Shown here piece by piece: positions 1 to 8,130 of a stretch of DNA of 64,000 nt. The stretch's first letter is position 1. Every line of letters starts with the position of its first letter. Made by a program: the position numbers and the translations under genes. The notes under the pieces are model-generated. The model saw only the letters and a list, made by a program, of their open reading frames with translations, searched no databases and was not told the origin of the DNA. Where the stretch lies: NCBI GenBank assembly GCA_029251405.1, contig JAQXDK010000041.1:25522-89521 (forward strand), written 5' to 3'. Origin of the DNA: Flavobacteriales bacterium (lineage in GTDB: Bacteria; Bacteroidota; Bacteroidia; Flavobacteriales_D; Parvicellaceae).

Positions 1-486
1 TGCGATTTTCACCCCTTTATCTACTTTGAATTCTAGCGACTTACCATCAGAATTAGAAATGTATTTAAATAATACCCAAGATGCTATTAATATTAGCCAG
101 AACAATCCATGCTCTAATAGTTGAAAACGATCGCCAAATACTTGGTCTCCAATAGAAAACAAACTAAACAAGGTAATGGATGTGAAAATAGCTCTAAAAA
201 ACCATTTTTGAGAAAGAGATTCTTTTCCTTTTAAAAAATTAATACTCGCCAATAGATAAAATATAAAGTTCAATCCTTCCAATGAAGAAATAAAAGCCAA
301 TGCAATCGTAGCAAATATTGGGTCTTTCAAACCTAGAGATCCAAAAAACTTAACAAATAATGCAAAGAAATCTTTTCCTACCCATAAATGATGTACATCA
401 GGAATAATTTTATCCAAAACACTTAATCCCCAGAAAAAAGTCCAATAAAACAGTATCGAAAATCTTAATATGTTTTTTTCTTTCAT
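1..486 (-). CDS. DoxX-like membrane protein, partial (3' end outside window)
   Basis: An open frame starts at ATG 486 and runs off the left edge of the window (162 codons visible). Its translation aligns along its whole visible length with the next gene upstream: both have FYW near the N-terminus, then LWVG(K/R)D, a GL-x-x-P turn, S-I-G-D-x-(I/V)-F-G-D-R-F, and LLEH-x-LFW. About four hydrophobic segments are visible, with helix spacing like DoxX-type inner-membrane proteins. The ATG overlaps the TGA of the upstream paralogue (ATGA), so the two are probably translationally coupled. Function is unknown; the DoxX-like label is an inference from topology and the E-in-helix pattern. Confidence 0.75.
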   Translation of the reverse strand, partial: MKEKNILRFSILFYWTFFWGLSVLDKIIPDVHHLWVGKDFFALFVKFFGSLGLKDPIFATIALAFISSLEGLNFIFYLLASINFLKGKESLSQKWFFRAIFTSITLFSLFSIGDQVFGDRFQLLEHGLFWLILIASWVLFKYISNSDGKSLEFKVDKGVKIA

Positions 487-1289
487 AATTTATCCTCCGT
501 CATTATATAAAAAATAAGACCATCTGCTTTTTTCAATCTTAGCGGTTTTGGAACTGTATAAATATGATTTATTTTTTTAGTTGGATTCTCAGATTTAAAC
601 TGGTCAATAGTCTTCTCAAAAACAACACTTCCTCCAAGAAAAGGAAAAGAAACTTTATATATGTTTTCACCAACTGGTTGGGCTACTAAAGCATCTGTTC
701 TTCTGCTAAAAAAATTATAATTATAACTAAATATGGAGAAGCAAGTGGTAGAAACCAACATCAAGGAAATTACAGAAACTAGAATAAGTTGTTTCTTGTT
801 AATTACCATTTTTTCTGTTTCTGAACTGTTCTCTAATCTTATAAAAGCCACCCAAGAGAATAATGTCAAAAACCAAAACAAAGTATGTTCCAATAATTCA
901 AATCTATCTCCAAAAATATGATCTCCTATAGAGAAAATAGTGAAGGTGACAAGTGTTAAAACAATTCCTATAAAAAACCAAGCTCTAGAAGTCTCATTTT
1001 TTTTCTTCAAGTAATATATTAGAGCACCAGTAAAGAAAACAAAAGCAAAAACTTCTAATGCAGCAGCCACAATTAATGCAAAATTGGCTATAGCTGGTGA
1101 TTCTAACCCAGCAGAAGCAAAAAACTTCTGAAATTGAGCAAATCTATCTCTACCAACCCAAAGAAATAAGCTACCGCCAATTATTTTATCTACAATATTA
1201 AAAAGCCAAAATATAGACCAGTAAAAAAGAATAGAATATCTTAACAACTCGTTGGTAGGTGTTTTTTTATCGGCAAAAGAAAGTTTCAT
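483..1289 (-). CDS. DoxX-like integral membrane protein
   Basis: 268-residue protein with about five predicted membrane helices (near residues 20-38, 64-92, 103-121, 136-152 and 168-190), followed by a soluble tail of about 75 residues containing no catalytic motif I recognise. The first 160 residues match the partial gene downstream, so this is a tandem duplication; the C-terminal tail may be specific to this copy. The RF-x(5)-FF-x(3)-GL and A-x-E-x(3)-F pattern is reminiscent of DoxX-family proteins, but I cannot assign a substrate. It is the first gene of a two-gene unit (ATGA overlap). Alternative: an uncharacterised membrane family restricted to Bacteroidota. Confidence 0.8.
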   Translation of the reverse strand: MKLSFADKKTPTNELLRYSILFYWSIFWLFNIVDKIIGGSLFLWVGRDRFAQFQKFFASAGLESPAIANFALIVAAALEVFAFVFFTGALIYYLKKKNETSRAWFFIGIVLTLVTFTIFSIGDHIFGDRFELLEHTLFWFLTLFSWVAFIRLENSSETEKMVINKKQLILVSVISLMLVSTTCFSIFSYNYNFFSRRTDALVAQPVGENIYKVSFPFLGGSVVFEKTIDQFKSENPTKKINHIYTVPKPLRLKKADGLIFYIMTEDKL

Positions 1290-1534
1290 AAATTATAAAT
1301 AATAAACTAATCTACGATTTTCTTCTTTTAAGAATACTTAATAAAACTAAGAAACTTCTTTTGAAAAAATAAGTTTTGATCCTTTCTCAAATAGAAGTTT
1401 ATTTATTTCTTTAGCTCTAGCTATGGTGTATGGCTCATTATTTCTATTAGAGTATGCCAGCTATATTTTATTTATAAAAGAAGTGCTTATTTCGAAAAAA
1501 GCTACAATAGATTACCTATTTACTTTTCAGTTTT
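1290..1534. other. Intergenic region with a possible gene remnant
   Basis: 245 bases without a supported gene. On the minus strand an open segment of 37 codons (1350-1460, closed by TAG at 1347-1349) reads like ordinary soluble protein (...EPYTIARAKEINKLL...), but it has no start codon and is bounded upstream by another stop. It may be the end of a decayed gene or chance. No promoter or terminator is clear. Confidence 0.3.
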
Positions 1535-2896
1535 TTAATTAGTAGTTAAACTATTAATAAATTCTGGTATTAATTTATTTTTGATTTCTTTAACTCCTTG
1601 TTGATATGCATTTTTATCTGCTTTATTGAAGTCTAACTGAATGCCTTTTATTTGATCTATATTCTTGCTAAATATTGATCTACTGCTTAAATCTTTTACA
1701 CCAATACTCATATTTAGAAATGAGACGAACATCCGTTGCCCATTTATGTGCCTACCTTTTTCAGTTCTAGAATTAATAGTCATAATTAAATCTGCATTGT
1801 GTTTATTTTGAACGGTAGAAAATCCTGAATTATGAAGTTCAGACTCTACAGCAAATTGAAGCACGTTATTATTATTTAATTCTCCGTGATGTTTTTCTGT
1901 AGAATTAACAAATATTTTAGGTGTACTTAAATAAATAGGTACTTCAATTTTCTTAGGTTTTATATTTTTAAAAACATCTTTTATTAATTCACTAGAGGAT
2001 GTTTCTTCCAGCCAGTTTTGAAAATCTATTATCACTTCAATTTTATGGAGTTTATTTAGATTTTTGAATTTCATAATATTTGCGGTTAAAACACCTTCAA
2101 AATCAGTCTTCTCTGAAAATTTATTTATCTCTAAACTACTTGAGTTTATTTGTAAAGGAATGTCAGGCTCTTTTTCATTATTATGTTCAACTATAAATTT
2201 CAAACTAAATGGATTTTCCCCAATAGTAAACAGGTTTTCTTGTTTTAAACTTCTAATTTGGTATTTGTCAAGATAAGCTCGAAATTGAGTGATAATTTCG
2301 CTTAGTAAATTAACTTCTTCACCATTAATTTTGGTGAATAAAGGTTCGTTGAGATAAGGTTCTAGTATGTTTAATGCCGATACAAAATATATATACTGAT
2401 TTTTATGGCTTGTTGAATTGGATATTGCTTTTTGTAAAAAAAACTTTGATTCATTTACAGCTTCTTTTGTTTTAGCAATTTTAATTTCTTTGTACAAAGA
2501 TTTATTTAGGCGATAATACACCCAATATTCGTTGTTATTAGTGAAAGAATTTACTAACTCATATCCTTCTATAACATCATCAGCTTTAATCTCAATAACT
2601 GACTTAATATCTTGTTTGAAATCTAAATCTCTTTCCATTTTTAATAGAAATGATTGAGAAGAAATACTAACCTTAATTTGAGAAATCAGGTTTTGAAGTG
2701 CATTTTTTTGTGCTACTTTAATAAAATCTGTCGGATTTAACTTTTTGTCAGCTACTCCAATTCCAATATAATATGTTTGAGAAATTGGGAATTCTTTAAT
2801 CCATAAAGGAAGTATCTCAGTTTTATCAGCAATTTTTTTTTGGGTAGAACAAGAATTAAGAAGTATTAAAATAAGAAAAAAATATACTCTATTCAT
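1535..2896 (-). CDS. LPP20-family lipoprotein
   Basis: 453-residue lipoprotein. A short signal peptide ends in a lipobox L-N-S-C with Cys16 as the lipidation site. Residues about 30-140 resemble the LPP20 fold: P-x-W near the start, a YYIGIG strand, an A-x-x-A-x-x-N-A-x-x-(N/D)-L helix, then an alpha/beta region ending in W-V-Y-Y-R-L. The remainder has a predicted beta-rich region and a C-terminal part that may also bind partners. It overlaps the CsgG-like gene upstream by 4 bp, and such LPP20/CsgG-like pairs occur repeatedly at bacterial outer membranes. Role unknown; a structural or export-assembly function in the envelope is an inference. Confidence 0.75.
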   Translation of the reverse strand: MNRVYFFLILILLNSCSTQKKIADKTEILPLWIKEFPISQTYYIGIGVADKKLNPTDFIKVAQKNALQNLISQIKVSISSQSFLLKMERDLDFKQDIKSVIEIKADDVIEGYELVNSFTNNNEYWVYYRLNKSLYKEIKIAKTKEAVNESKFFLQKAISNSTSHKNQYIYFVSALNILEPYLNEPLFTKINGEEVNLLSEIITQFRAYLDKYQIRSLKQENLFTIGENPFSLKFIVEHNNEKEPDIPLQINSSSLEINKFSEKTDFEGVLTANIMKFKNLNKLHKIEVIIDFQNWLEETSSSELIKDVFKNIKPKKIEVPIYLSTPKIFVNSTEKHHGELNNNNVLQFAVESELHNSGFSTVQNKHNADLIMTINSRTEKGRHINGQRMFVSFLNMSIGVKDLSSRSIFSKNIDQIKGIQLDFNKADKNAYQQGVKEIKNKLIPEFINSLTTN

Positions 2897-4278
2897 TCCT
2901 CCGGATTGTAATTATTGATTTGATTGCTTACTTTTTTAGCGATACTTTTATAAAGGATATTCGACATTTGATCTGTAGATAGTAAGTTTTTTTTACTTTT
3001 AAAAAGTGTGTTAAGTGATCTTTTTTCGGATCTTGAATCGCTTATAAAATCTGATGAATATTTTTTTGTTTGTGATTTCCAATTACCAGGATAAATATTT
3101 TTGTTATTGTAGTTAGATTCTGCAAAATGAACTTTATCTCTTTTGTTAAGATTAATAAGCTTAGTATATAAAATCTCTCCACTTTCAGTCGATGTTAATT
3201 GATAATGAAAACCAATATCGACGCTAGAATTCCCTTGGCATATATTGTATTTTATTTTTTCATAGATTGTATCATAGTACTTTTTATTATCTGAGTCGAA
3301 TTTTTTTACTCTTTTCATTAACCAACCTTTGGTAACTGTTTTTTCAATTGGATTGTATTTTTTGGTATAACTAACTACTTTTCCCGAAATAACTGCTTTG
3401 GCCCCAATTAACTTACCTGCTTGTGCGCTAGTTCCTTCAGCAACATGGCCGCTTAAACCAAGAATTTGCTCATTAATGATGGTATTTGTTAATTTCCGAT
3501 CTACTAATTTTACAAAAGGGTTGTTAAGTTTCATTAATTCTTCAGTAACCATAGCAGAAACAGCAGATTCAACCCCGTAATGGTACGTAGCATTTTCGAA
3601 TTTTAATATTGCAATGGTGATTAATCCTGCTTCCAATGCCATGTTTTTTCGATCGTTACATTCTTTATAGTTTAAAGGTATTTTATCGTACTGATAGTAT
3701 GCAGCTCTAAATTTTTCAAGTTCTAATAATTTATTTCCATTTCTATATATAGGTTCGAAAGTCGCAATGTCTTTCATGTTGTTAACATCCTTATAGTTTG
3801 GTTTTAATTTACTGATTTCTTTAAATAAGGATTCAGAATTAGAAAAATCTTCATTGTCGAGAAGTTTTACAGCCTTGTTATAGGATGTTTCTACATATTC
3901 ATCTACTAATAGGTTGTAATCCGTTGTATACTTTTGAGGTATGTCGATATCAATGGAGTAATTTTTTAATTTTTGGTTTAATAAAATAGCTTTTCTATAT
4001 AGATAAATTGCTTCTCTCTTTTTACCAAAACTTTTATTTTTAAAAAAATCATCTAAATAAATATCAACCTGTTTATTTCCAGCAAATTGTAATCCTTCTT
4101 TGGCCTTTAAAAAGTTTCTTTTTTTATTTAATGCTTTGAAGTATTGAGAACAAGCGTCTATATATAATTCTTGGTTGGAATATTTATCTCCTTTTTTTGT
4201 TAAGTGCTTGGGAGTTTCACAGCTATTTAAAAAAAATAGTAGAATAGGTAAACAAAATGTAATTAATGTTATTCTCAT
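2893..4278 (-). CDS. CsgG/FlgO-like lipoprotein with N-terminal TPR-like region
   Basis: 461-residue lipoprotein with lipobox L-N-S-C (Cys20). Residues about 25-205 form helical repeats resembling TPRs (YSNQELYIDACSQYFKAL, the EKFRAAYYQYDKI type). From about residue 210 a CsgG/FlgO-like alpha/beta domain begins: IAILKFEN, a helix with M-V-T-E-E-L, V-x-L-V-D-R, and GKLIGAKAVISGKV, which matches the conserved L-G-A-(D/K)-A-(I/V)-(I/V)-x-G-x-(I/V) signature of CsgG-type proteins. The family forms secretion channels or periplasmic scaffolds. First gene of a pair coupled by an ATGA overlap with the LPP20-like gene. Export of a specific substrate cannot be shown here. Confidence 0.75.
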   Translation of the reverse strand: MRITLITFCLPILLFFLNSCETPKHLTKKGDKYSNQELYIDACSQYFKALNKKRNFLKAKEGLQFAGNKQVDIYLDDFFKNKSFGKKREAIYLYRKAILLNQKLKNYSIDIDIPQKYTTDYNLLVDEYVETSYNKAVKLLDNEDFSNSESLFKEISKLKPNYKDVNNMKDIATFEPIYRNGNKLLELEKFRAAYYQYDKIPLNYKECNDRKNMALEAGLITIAILKFENATYHYGVESAVSAMVTEELMKLNNPFVKLVDRKLTNTIINEQILGLSGHVAEGTSAQAGKLIGAKAVISGKVVSYTKKYNPIEKTVTKGWLMKRVKKFDSDNKKYYDTIYEKIKYNICQGNSSVDIGFHYQLTSTESGEILYTKLINLNKRDKVHFAESNYNNKNIYPGNWKSQTKKYSSDFISDSRSEKRSLNTLFKSKKNLLSTDQMSNILYKSIAKKVSNQINNYNPEE

Positions 4279-4609
4279 AGAATAAAAATAGTTTATTTAC
4301 TACAATTTAAGGTCATAAAGGAAAAATTAAATTTAGGTTAAATTTAATTGCTTGAAAGTAATTTTTTGATGCCCCAGATTATTAAAAATAATATTGTTTT
4401 TTCTGGATGTTTTTCAATTTATTCAATAGATGATGCTTCAGCAAGGGTTTCATTTTTACACGAAAAAACTCCAATAAATAAGTCCTGCAAAAATGATTAA
4501 TAAAAGTGTAGAAAGTTTTTTTAACAACTTTAGTATCAAATGAGTTATCAACTAAAGATATAAGTGTTATTTAATTTAATAATAAACAGTAAAAGTTATA
4601 TGAAAATTG
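4279..4609. other. Intergenic region, 331 bp, no confirmed gene
   Basis: Lies between two minus-strand units. The only coding-like signal is a 27-codon minus-strand frame at 4456-4539 (TTG start, stop TAA), which would encode a basic N-terminus followed by a single hydrophobic helix. It has no recognisable ribosome-binding site. No tRNA, repeat or clear terminator was seen. Confidence 0.35.
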
Positions 4610-5896
4610 TTAAACAAGAACAGAATTGATTCCTTCTTTATAGGTTTCAATTGCCCTTTGTCTAGCCATCGGGTGCTCTACCATTGGTTGAGGATATGAA
4701 AATTCATTCAATTCAGGAATCCATTTATTAATATATTGATTCTTATTATCAAATTTTTTTATTTGCTCTGAAGGGTTGAATACTCTAAAATAGGGTGCAG
4801 CATCACAACCAGTTCCAGCGCTCCATTGCCAGTTTCCGTTATTTGAAGCTAACTCATAATCAAGAAGTTTTTCAGCAAAATAAGCTTCTCCCCATCTCCA
4901 GTCAATAAGTAGATGTTTACATAAGAAACTTGCTGTAACCATTCTAACTCTATTGTGCATAAAACCAGTAGCATTCAGTTCTCTCATACCAGCATCCACT
5001 AATGGATAACCAGTTTTACCTTCACACCATTTTTTGAATTCATCTTCTTTATTTCTCCACTGAATTCCATCGTATTTTGCTCTAAAATTCTCTTTAACAA
5101 CCTTAGGGAAATGCCATAGTATTTGCATGAAAAATTCTCTCCATATTAACTCACTTAGGTAAGTGCTGTTAACATCTTTTACGTTTTCAACTATTTCTCT
5201 TATGCTAACAGTTCCAAACCTTAAGTGGGGACCTATTTTAGATGTACTATCTAAGGAGGGGAAGTTTCTAGTTTCATCATATTTAGCAACTACTTTTAAG
5301 TCAAAATCAGGAACTTTTATAGTAGACTCTTCAAACCCCAAATCCTCCATACTTGGAAAGGTGTAATTAGATTTAACTAAATTTTTTAACTCAGGGTTTT
5401 TATAAATAATATTCTTAGTAGATCTAAATTTTTCTAGCCATTTGTTTTTAAAAGGAGTGAACACGGTATAGGGCAATCCGTCTTTTTTGACTACTTCGTT
5501 TTGTTCAAAAACCACTTGGTCTTTATAAGATTTTAACTGTCCTCCAAAATCTTTTAATAATTCAAATATTGAAGAATCTCTTTCAAGTGCATAAGGTTCG
5601 TAGTCTCTATTGATGTATACATTATTTACGCGGTTGTTGTAAAGTATCTCCGTAAATATTTTGTATGGATCACCATAAAATATTTTGAGAGAGCTACCGT
5701 GTTTTTTTAATTCGACATTAATACTGTTTAACTGTTGGTATATAAAAGTTATTCTTGCATCATTGTAGGGAAGTTCTTCCACAATATTGTCATCAAAAAT
5801 AAAAATGGGTTGAATATTTTTTCCATTTATTAGTGCATTATATAATGCAGTGTTATCATTTATTCTTAAATCTCTTCTAAACCAAAATATATCCAT
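4610..5896 (-). CDS. phrB: Deoxyribodipyrimidine photolyase (cryptochrome/photolyase family)
   Basis: 428 residues, a little shorter than E. coli PhrB (472). The N-terminal Rossmann antenna domain starts directly with FWFRRDLR-x-x-DN. The C-terminal FAD domain carries the family hallmarks: SELIWREFF, GKTGYPLVDAGMREL, GFMHNRVRM, DWRWGEAYFAEKLLDYELASNNGNWQW and the following FNP. The Trp-rich GNWQW element is present, so light-driven repair of cyclobutane pyrimidine dimers is the likely activity. It is the last gene of a five-gene pterin operon (2 bp after the SDR gene), which suggests that the upstream enzymes serve photoprotection or supply a pterin antenna. A cryptochrome-like sensory role cannot be excluded. 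Confidence 0.95.
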   Translation of the reverse strand: MDIFWFRRDLRINDNTALYNALINGKNIQPIFIFDDNIVEELPYNDARITFIYQQLNSINVELKKHGSSLKIFYGDPYKIFTEILYNNRVNNVYINRDYEPYALERDSSIFELLKDFGGQLKSYKDQVVFEQNEVVKKDGLPYTVFTPFKNKWLEKFRSTKNIIYKNPELKNLVKSNYTFPSMEDLGFEESTIKVPDFDLKVVAKYDETRNFPSLDSTSKIGPHLRFGTVSIREIVENVKDVNSTYLSELIWREFFMQILWHFPKVVKENFRAKYDGIQWRNKEDEFKKWCEGKTGYPLVDAGMRELNATGFMHNRVRMVTASFLCKHLLIDWRWGEAYFAEKLLDYELASNNGNWQWSAGTGCDAAPYFRVFNPSEQIKKFDNKNQYINKWIPELNEFSYPQPMVEHPMARQRAIETYKEGINSVLV

Positions 5897-5898
5897 AT

Positions 5899-6573
5899 TT
5901 AAACTTTTAATGTAGACATTCCTCCATCAACATGTAGAATCTGCCCGGTTATGTTATTGTTTTCAAGTAAAAAAACAGCAGTATTAGCTACATCATCAAC
6001 TGAATTAATTCTTTTACTTGGATGTCTTTCATCCGATCTTTTAATAGCTTCTTCGTTTCTAAGAATCCCTTCTGCAAGCGGTGTGTTTGTTAATGTTGGA
6101 GCTATACAGTTTACTCTTATTTTGCCAGCAAATTCCGCTGCTAATGATTTTGTTAATCCTTCAACAGCACCTTTTGCCGCAGCTATGGAAGCATGAAATG
6201 GCATACCTTGGGATACAGCGACGGTACTAAATAAAGTAATGGAAGCATTTTCAGATTTAGTTAAATTTCTTTGGTATTTTTTTATGATGCTAACAGCTCC
6301 CATGAAATTCACATTAAAATCATTCAAAAAATCTTCTTCTTTTAAAGATCTAAAAGGTTTTAAATTAATTGTCCCTGGACAATATATTATGGATGATAAA
6401 TCTTCTATATCTGGAAATTCTGCATTTTTCACATCTAGATTGTAATAAATATGATTGCTGTTAGTGGAGCTGATTTCATTTCTACTAAAAATTATACAAT
6501 CACTATTTTCTAAAAGTTCTGAAATTCGTTTTCCAATCCCTTTTGTTCCTCCTACAATTAAAGTTTTACTCAT
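5899..6573 (-). CDS. Atypical short-chain dehydrogenase/reductase (SDR), catalytic Tyr replaced
   Basis: 224 residues with the Rossmann dinucleotide motif GGTKGIG (residues 8-14), a Y-C-P-G-T variant of NAG at about 64-68, a substrate-helix N-V-N-F-M-G, the K of the catalytic motif (Lys134) and a C-terminal Gly-rich end (HVDGGMS). The usual YxxxK catalytic tyrosine is replaced by Ile130 (motif IAAAK), so classical SDR proton transfer is not expected from Tyr. It lies between an SRPBCC gene (8-bp overlap) and photolyase (2 bp). Given FolE and PTPS in the same operon, a pteridine (sepiapterin/dihydropteridine-type) reductase or a non-catalytic pterin/NAD(P) binder is the inference. Confidence 0.85.
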   Translation of the reverse strand: MSKTLIVGGTKGIGKRISELLENSDCIIFSRNEISSTNSNHIYYNLDVKNAEFPDIEDLSSIIYCPGTINLKPFRSLKEEDFLNDFNVNFMGAVSIIKKYQRNLTKSENASITLFSTVAVSQGMPFHASIAAAKGAVEGLTKSLAAEFAGKIRVNCIAPTLTNTPLAEGILRNEEAIKRSDERHPSKRINSVDDVANTAVFLLENNNITGQILHVDGGMSTLKV

Positions 6574-7048
6574 TATTAAATTTTTCTTCTATTATTTTTA
6601 TGCGGTAATTAAATATTTTTTTCAGTTGGGGTTTTACTAAAATTGGCACGAAAAGTCTTCCTAAAAAACCAAATGGAACTTTAAAAGATACTTTATCAGT
6701 CATTTCAACTTGATCGCCAGATTTTAAAAAAAGATGCTCATGGTGCCACATGGTGTAGGGTCCAAACCTTTGTTCATCAACAAAAAACATTTTATCATTG
6801 ATGTGTGTTATTTCGGTAACCCAATTTAAATTGATGCCAAACAAAGGGGAAACTTTATAAGAGATGATTTGACCTACGTACATTTCATCAGCTGTTTCAG
6901 ATGTAATATTGAATCCCATTTTTGCAGGAGTAATTTTACTTAGGTTTTTTGGGTTAGAGAAAAAATTCCAAGCCTCGTCTAAAGACATTTTAACGTTTTG
7001 TTTTACTTTAAGAGTATAAATCCCTGAATGTTGGCTGAAACTTATCAT
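6566..7048 (-). CDS. SRPBCC-family ligand-binding protein
   Basis: 160 residues with the helix-grip pattern of the START/Bet v1-like (SRPBCC) superfamily: an initial beta strand (YTLKVKQNVKMSL), an E-A-W-x-F-F-x-x-P-x-N-L helix, L-x-x-I-T-P, consecutive antiparallel strands with WVTEI and F-x-D-E-Q-x-x-G-P-Y-x-x-W-x-H-x-H, and a final long helix. The G-P-(Y/F)-x-x-W-x-H-x-H core is typical of the subgroup once annotated as cyclase/dehydrase-like. It overlaps both neighbours (ATGA with folE, 8 bp with the SDR). SRPBCC proteins are recurrent companions of photolyase genes in marine bacteria; the bound ligand is unknown. Confidence 0.85.
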   Translation of the reverse strand: MISFSQHSGIYTLKVKQNVKMSLDEAWNFFSNPKNLSKITPAKMGFNITSETADEMYVGQIISYKVSPLFGINLNWVTEITHINDKMFFVDEQRFGPYTMWHHEHLFLKSGDQVEMTDKVSFKVPFGFLGRLFVPILVKPQLKKIFNYRIKIIEEKFNNE

Positions 7049-7737
7049 GAAGTCAAATAATGAAGAAATTCTTTTTTAGTAGATTCGGTTTTAAAAGCTC
7101 CTGAATAATAAGAAGTTGTTGTTGTTGAAGTATCGTCTTTAATTCCTCTGGAGGACACACATAAATGTTTTGCGTCTATTACAACAGCAACATCTTCTGT
7201 ATCCAATATTTCTTTAAGTTCGTTACCAATCTGGTTGGTAAGTCTCTCCTGAACTTGTGGTCTTTTTGCAAAATATTGAACAATTCTATTAATTTTTGAT
7301 AGCCCAATTACTTTTCCTGAAGAAATGTAGGATACGTGTGCTTTACCAATAATTGGGACAAAATGGTGCTCGCAATTTGAATAAAACGTTATGTTTTTCT
7401 CAACTAACATTTCATTGTATTGATATTTATTGTCAAACAAGGCAATTTTAGGCTTGTTTTTAGGATCTAAGCCATTGAATATTTCCTCAACATACATTTT
7501 AGCAACTCTTTTAGGTGTACCTTTTAACGAGTCGTCAGTCAAGTCTAAACCTAAGGTTTGCATAATCCCCTTAAAATGTTGGGCAATAATTTCTTTTTTT
7601 TCGTTGTCAGAGATATCAAACGCGTCATCTCTTAAAGGAGTGTCATAGGATGTACTAACATGTTCATCACCAATCTCATCATAATTATAATCTATGGATT
7701 CATCCTGGGTAAACAACAATGTTTCTTTCAGTTTCAT
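7045..7737 (-). CDS. folE: GTP cyclohydrolase I (type IA)
   Basis: 230 residues. Catalyses GTP to 7,8-dihydroneopterin triphosphate, the entry step to folate and biopterin. Family signatures are intact: the zinc/active-site segment NCEHHFVPIIGKAHV, the GLSKINRIV-x-x-F-(A/S)-K-R-P-Q-x-Q-E-R-L-T block, and C-V-S-S-R-G-I-K-D with T-x-T. The N-terminus contains the G-D-x-H-V-x-T-S-x-x-T-P-x-R-x-D-A-F segment usual in flavobacterial FolE, which supports the 7737 start although it overlaps the upstream PTPS gene by 38 bp. Coupled to the SRPBCC gene by ATGA. In this setting it probably feeds a biopterin-like branch. Confidence 0.95.
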   Translation of the reverse strand: MKLKETLLFTQDESIDYNYDEIGDEHVSTSYDTPLRDDAFDISDNEKKEIIAQHFKGIMQTLGLDLTDDSLKGTPKRVAKMYVEEIFNGLDPKNKPKIALFDNKYQYNEMLVEKNITFYSNCEHHFVPIIGKAHVSYISSGKVIGLSKINRIVQYFAKRPQVQERLTNQIGNELKEILDTEDVAVVIDAKHLCVSSRGIKDDTSTTTTSYYSGAFKTESTKKEFLHYLTS

Positions 7738-8122
7738 AAAGTTTAATTTTTAGTTCGAATTTTGAGTCAAGTTTATTTCTGAGTCTATTGTAAATAACTT
7801 TTGAAATATTTTCTGCAGTTGGATTTAATGCTTTAAAATCATCCACATCAAGGTTCAAATTTTTGTGATCGTATCGATCTAAAATTTCACTTTTGATGGT
7901 GTCTGATAATACTTTCATATCAATTAAATATCCGCTTTCTTCATCAGTGTAACCGGTTACTGTAACTTCAAGATCGTAATTGTGTCCATGAAAGTTAGGG
8001 TTGTTACATTTACCGTAGAATGAAAGATTTTTTTCTTTTGTCCAATTAGGGTTATTAAGCCTATGGGCAGAATTAAAATGTTCTTTTCTTATTACAGAGG
8101 TTTTATTCATTTTGTTTATCAT
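7700..8122 (-). CDS. 6-pyruvoyl-tetrahydropterin synthase (biopterin-type PTPS)
   Basis: 140 residues of the PTPS/QueD superfamily. Zinc ligands are His in F-N-S-A-H-R-L and the HGH of CNNPN-x-HGHNY. The Cys-x5-HGH spacing, the NIVVY-x-G ending and E-T-E match eukaryotic PTPS, whereas QueD has Cys-x3-HGH, so conversion of dihydroneopterin triphosphate to 6-pyruvoyl-tetrahydropterin is more likely than queuosine synthesis. YDHKNLN supplies the catalytic Asp-His. First gene of the pterin-photolyase operon. Its ATG (8122) is only 8 nt from the -7 box; an in-frame ATG at 8110 is an alternative start. The 3' end overlaps folE by 38 bp. Confidence 0.9.
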   Translation of the reverse strand: MINKMNKTSVIRKEHFNSAHRLNNPNWTKEKNLSFYGKCNNPNFHGHNYDLEVTVTGYTDEESGYLIDMKVLSDTIKSEILDRYDHKNLNLDVDDFKALNPTAENISKVIYNRLRNKLDSKFELKIKLYETERNIVVYPG

Positions 8123-8130
8123 TTACGTTT

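Noticed and set aside
1349..1543. Plus-strand hydrophobic frame in the first gap
   Set aside because: It overlaps the end of the LPP20 gene and lacks a fitting start; the opposite strand is more protein-like.
2064..2276. Antisense open frame inside the LPP20-like gene
   Set aside because: It is a shadow of the real gene on the other strand, with no signal of its own.
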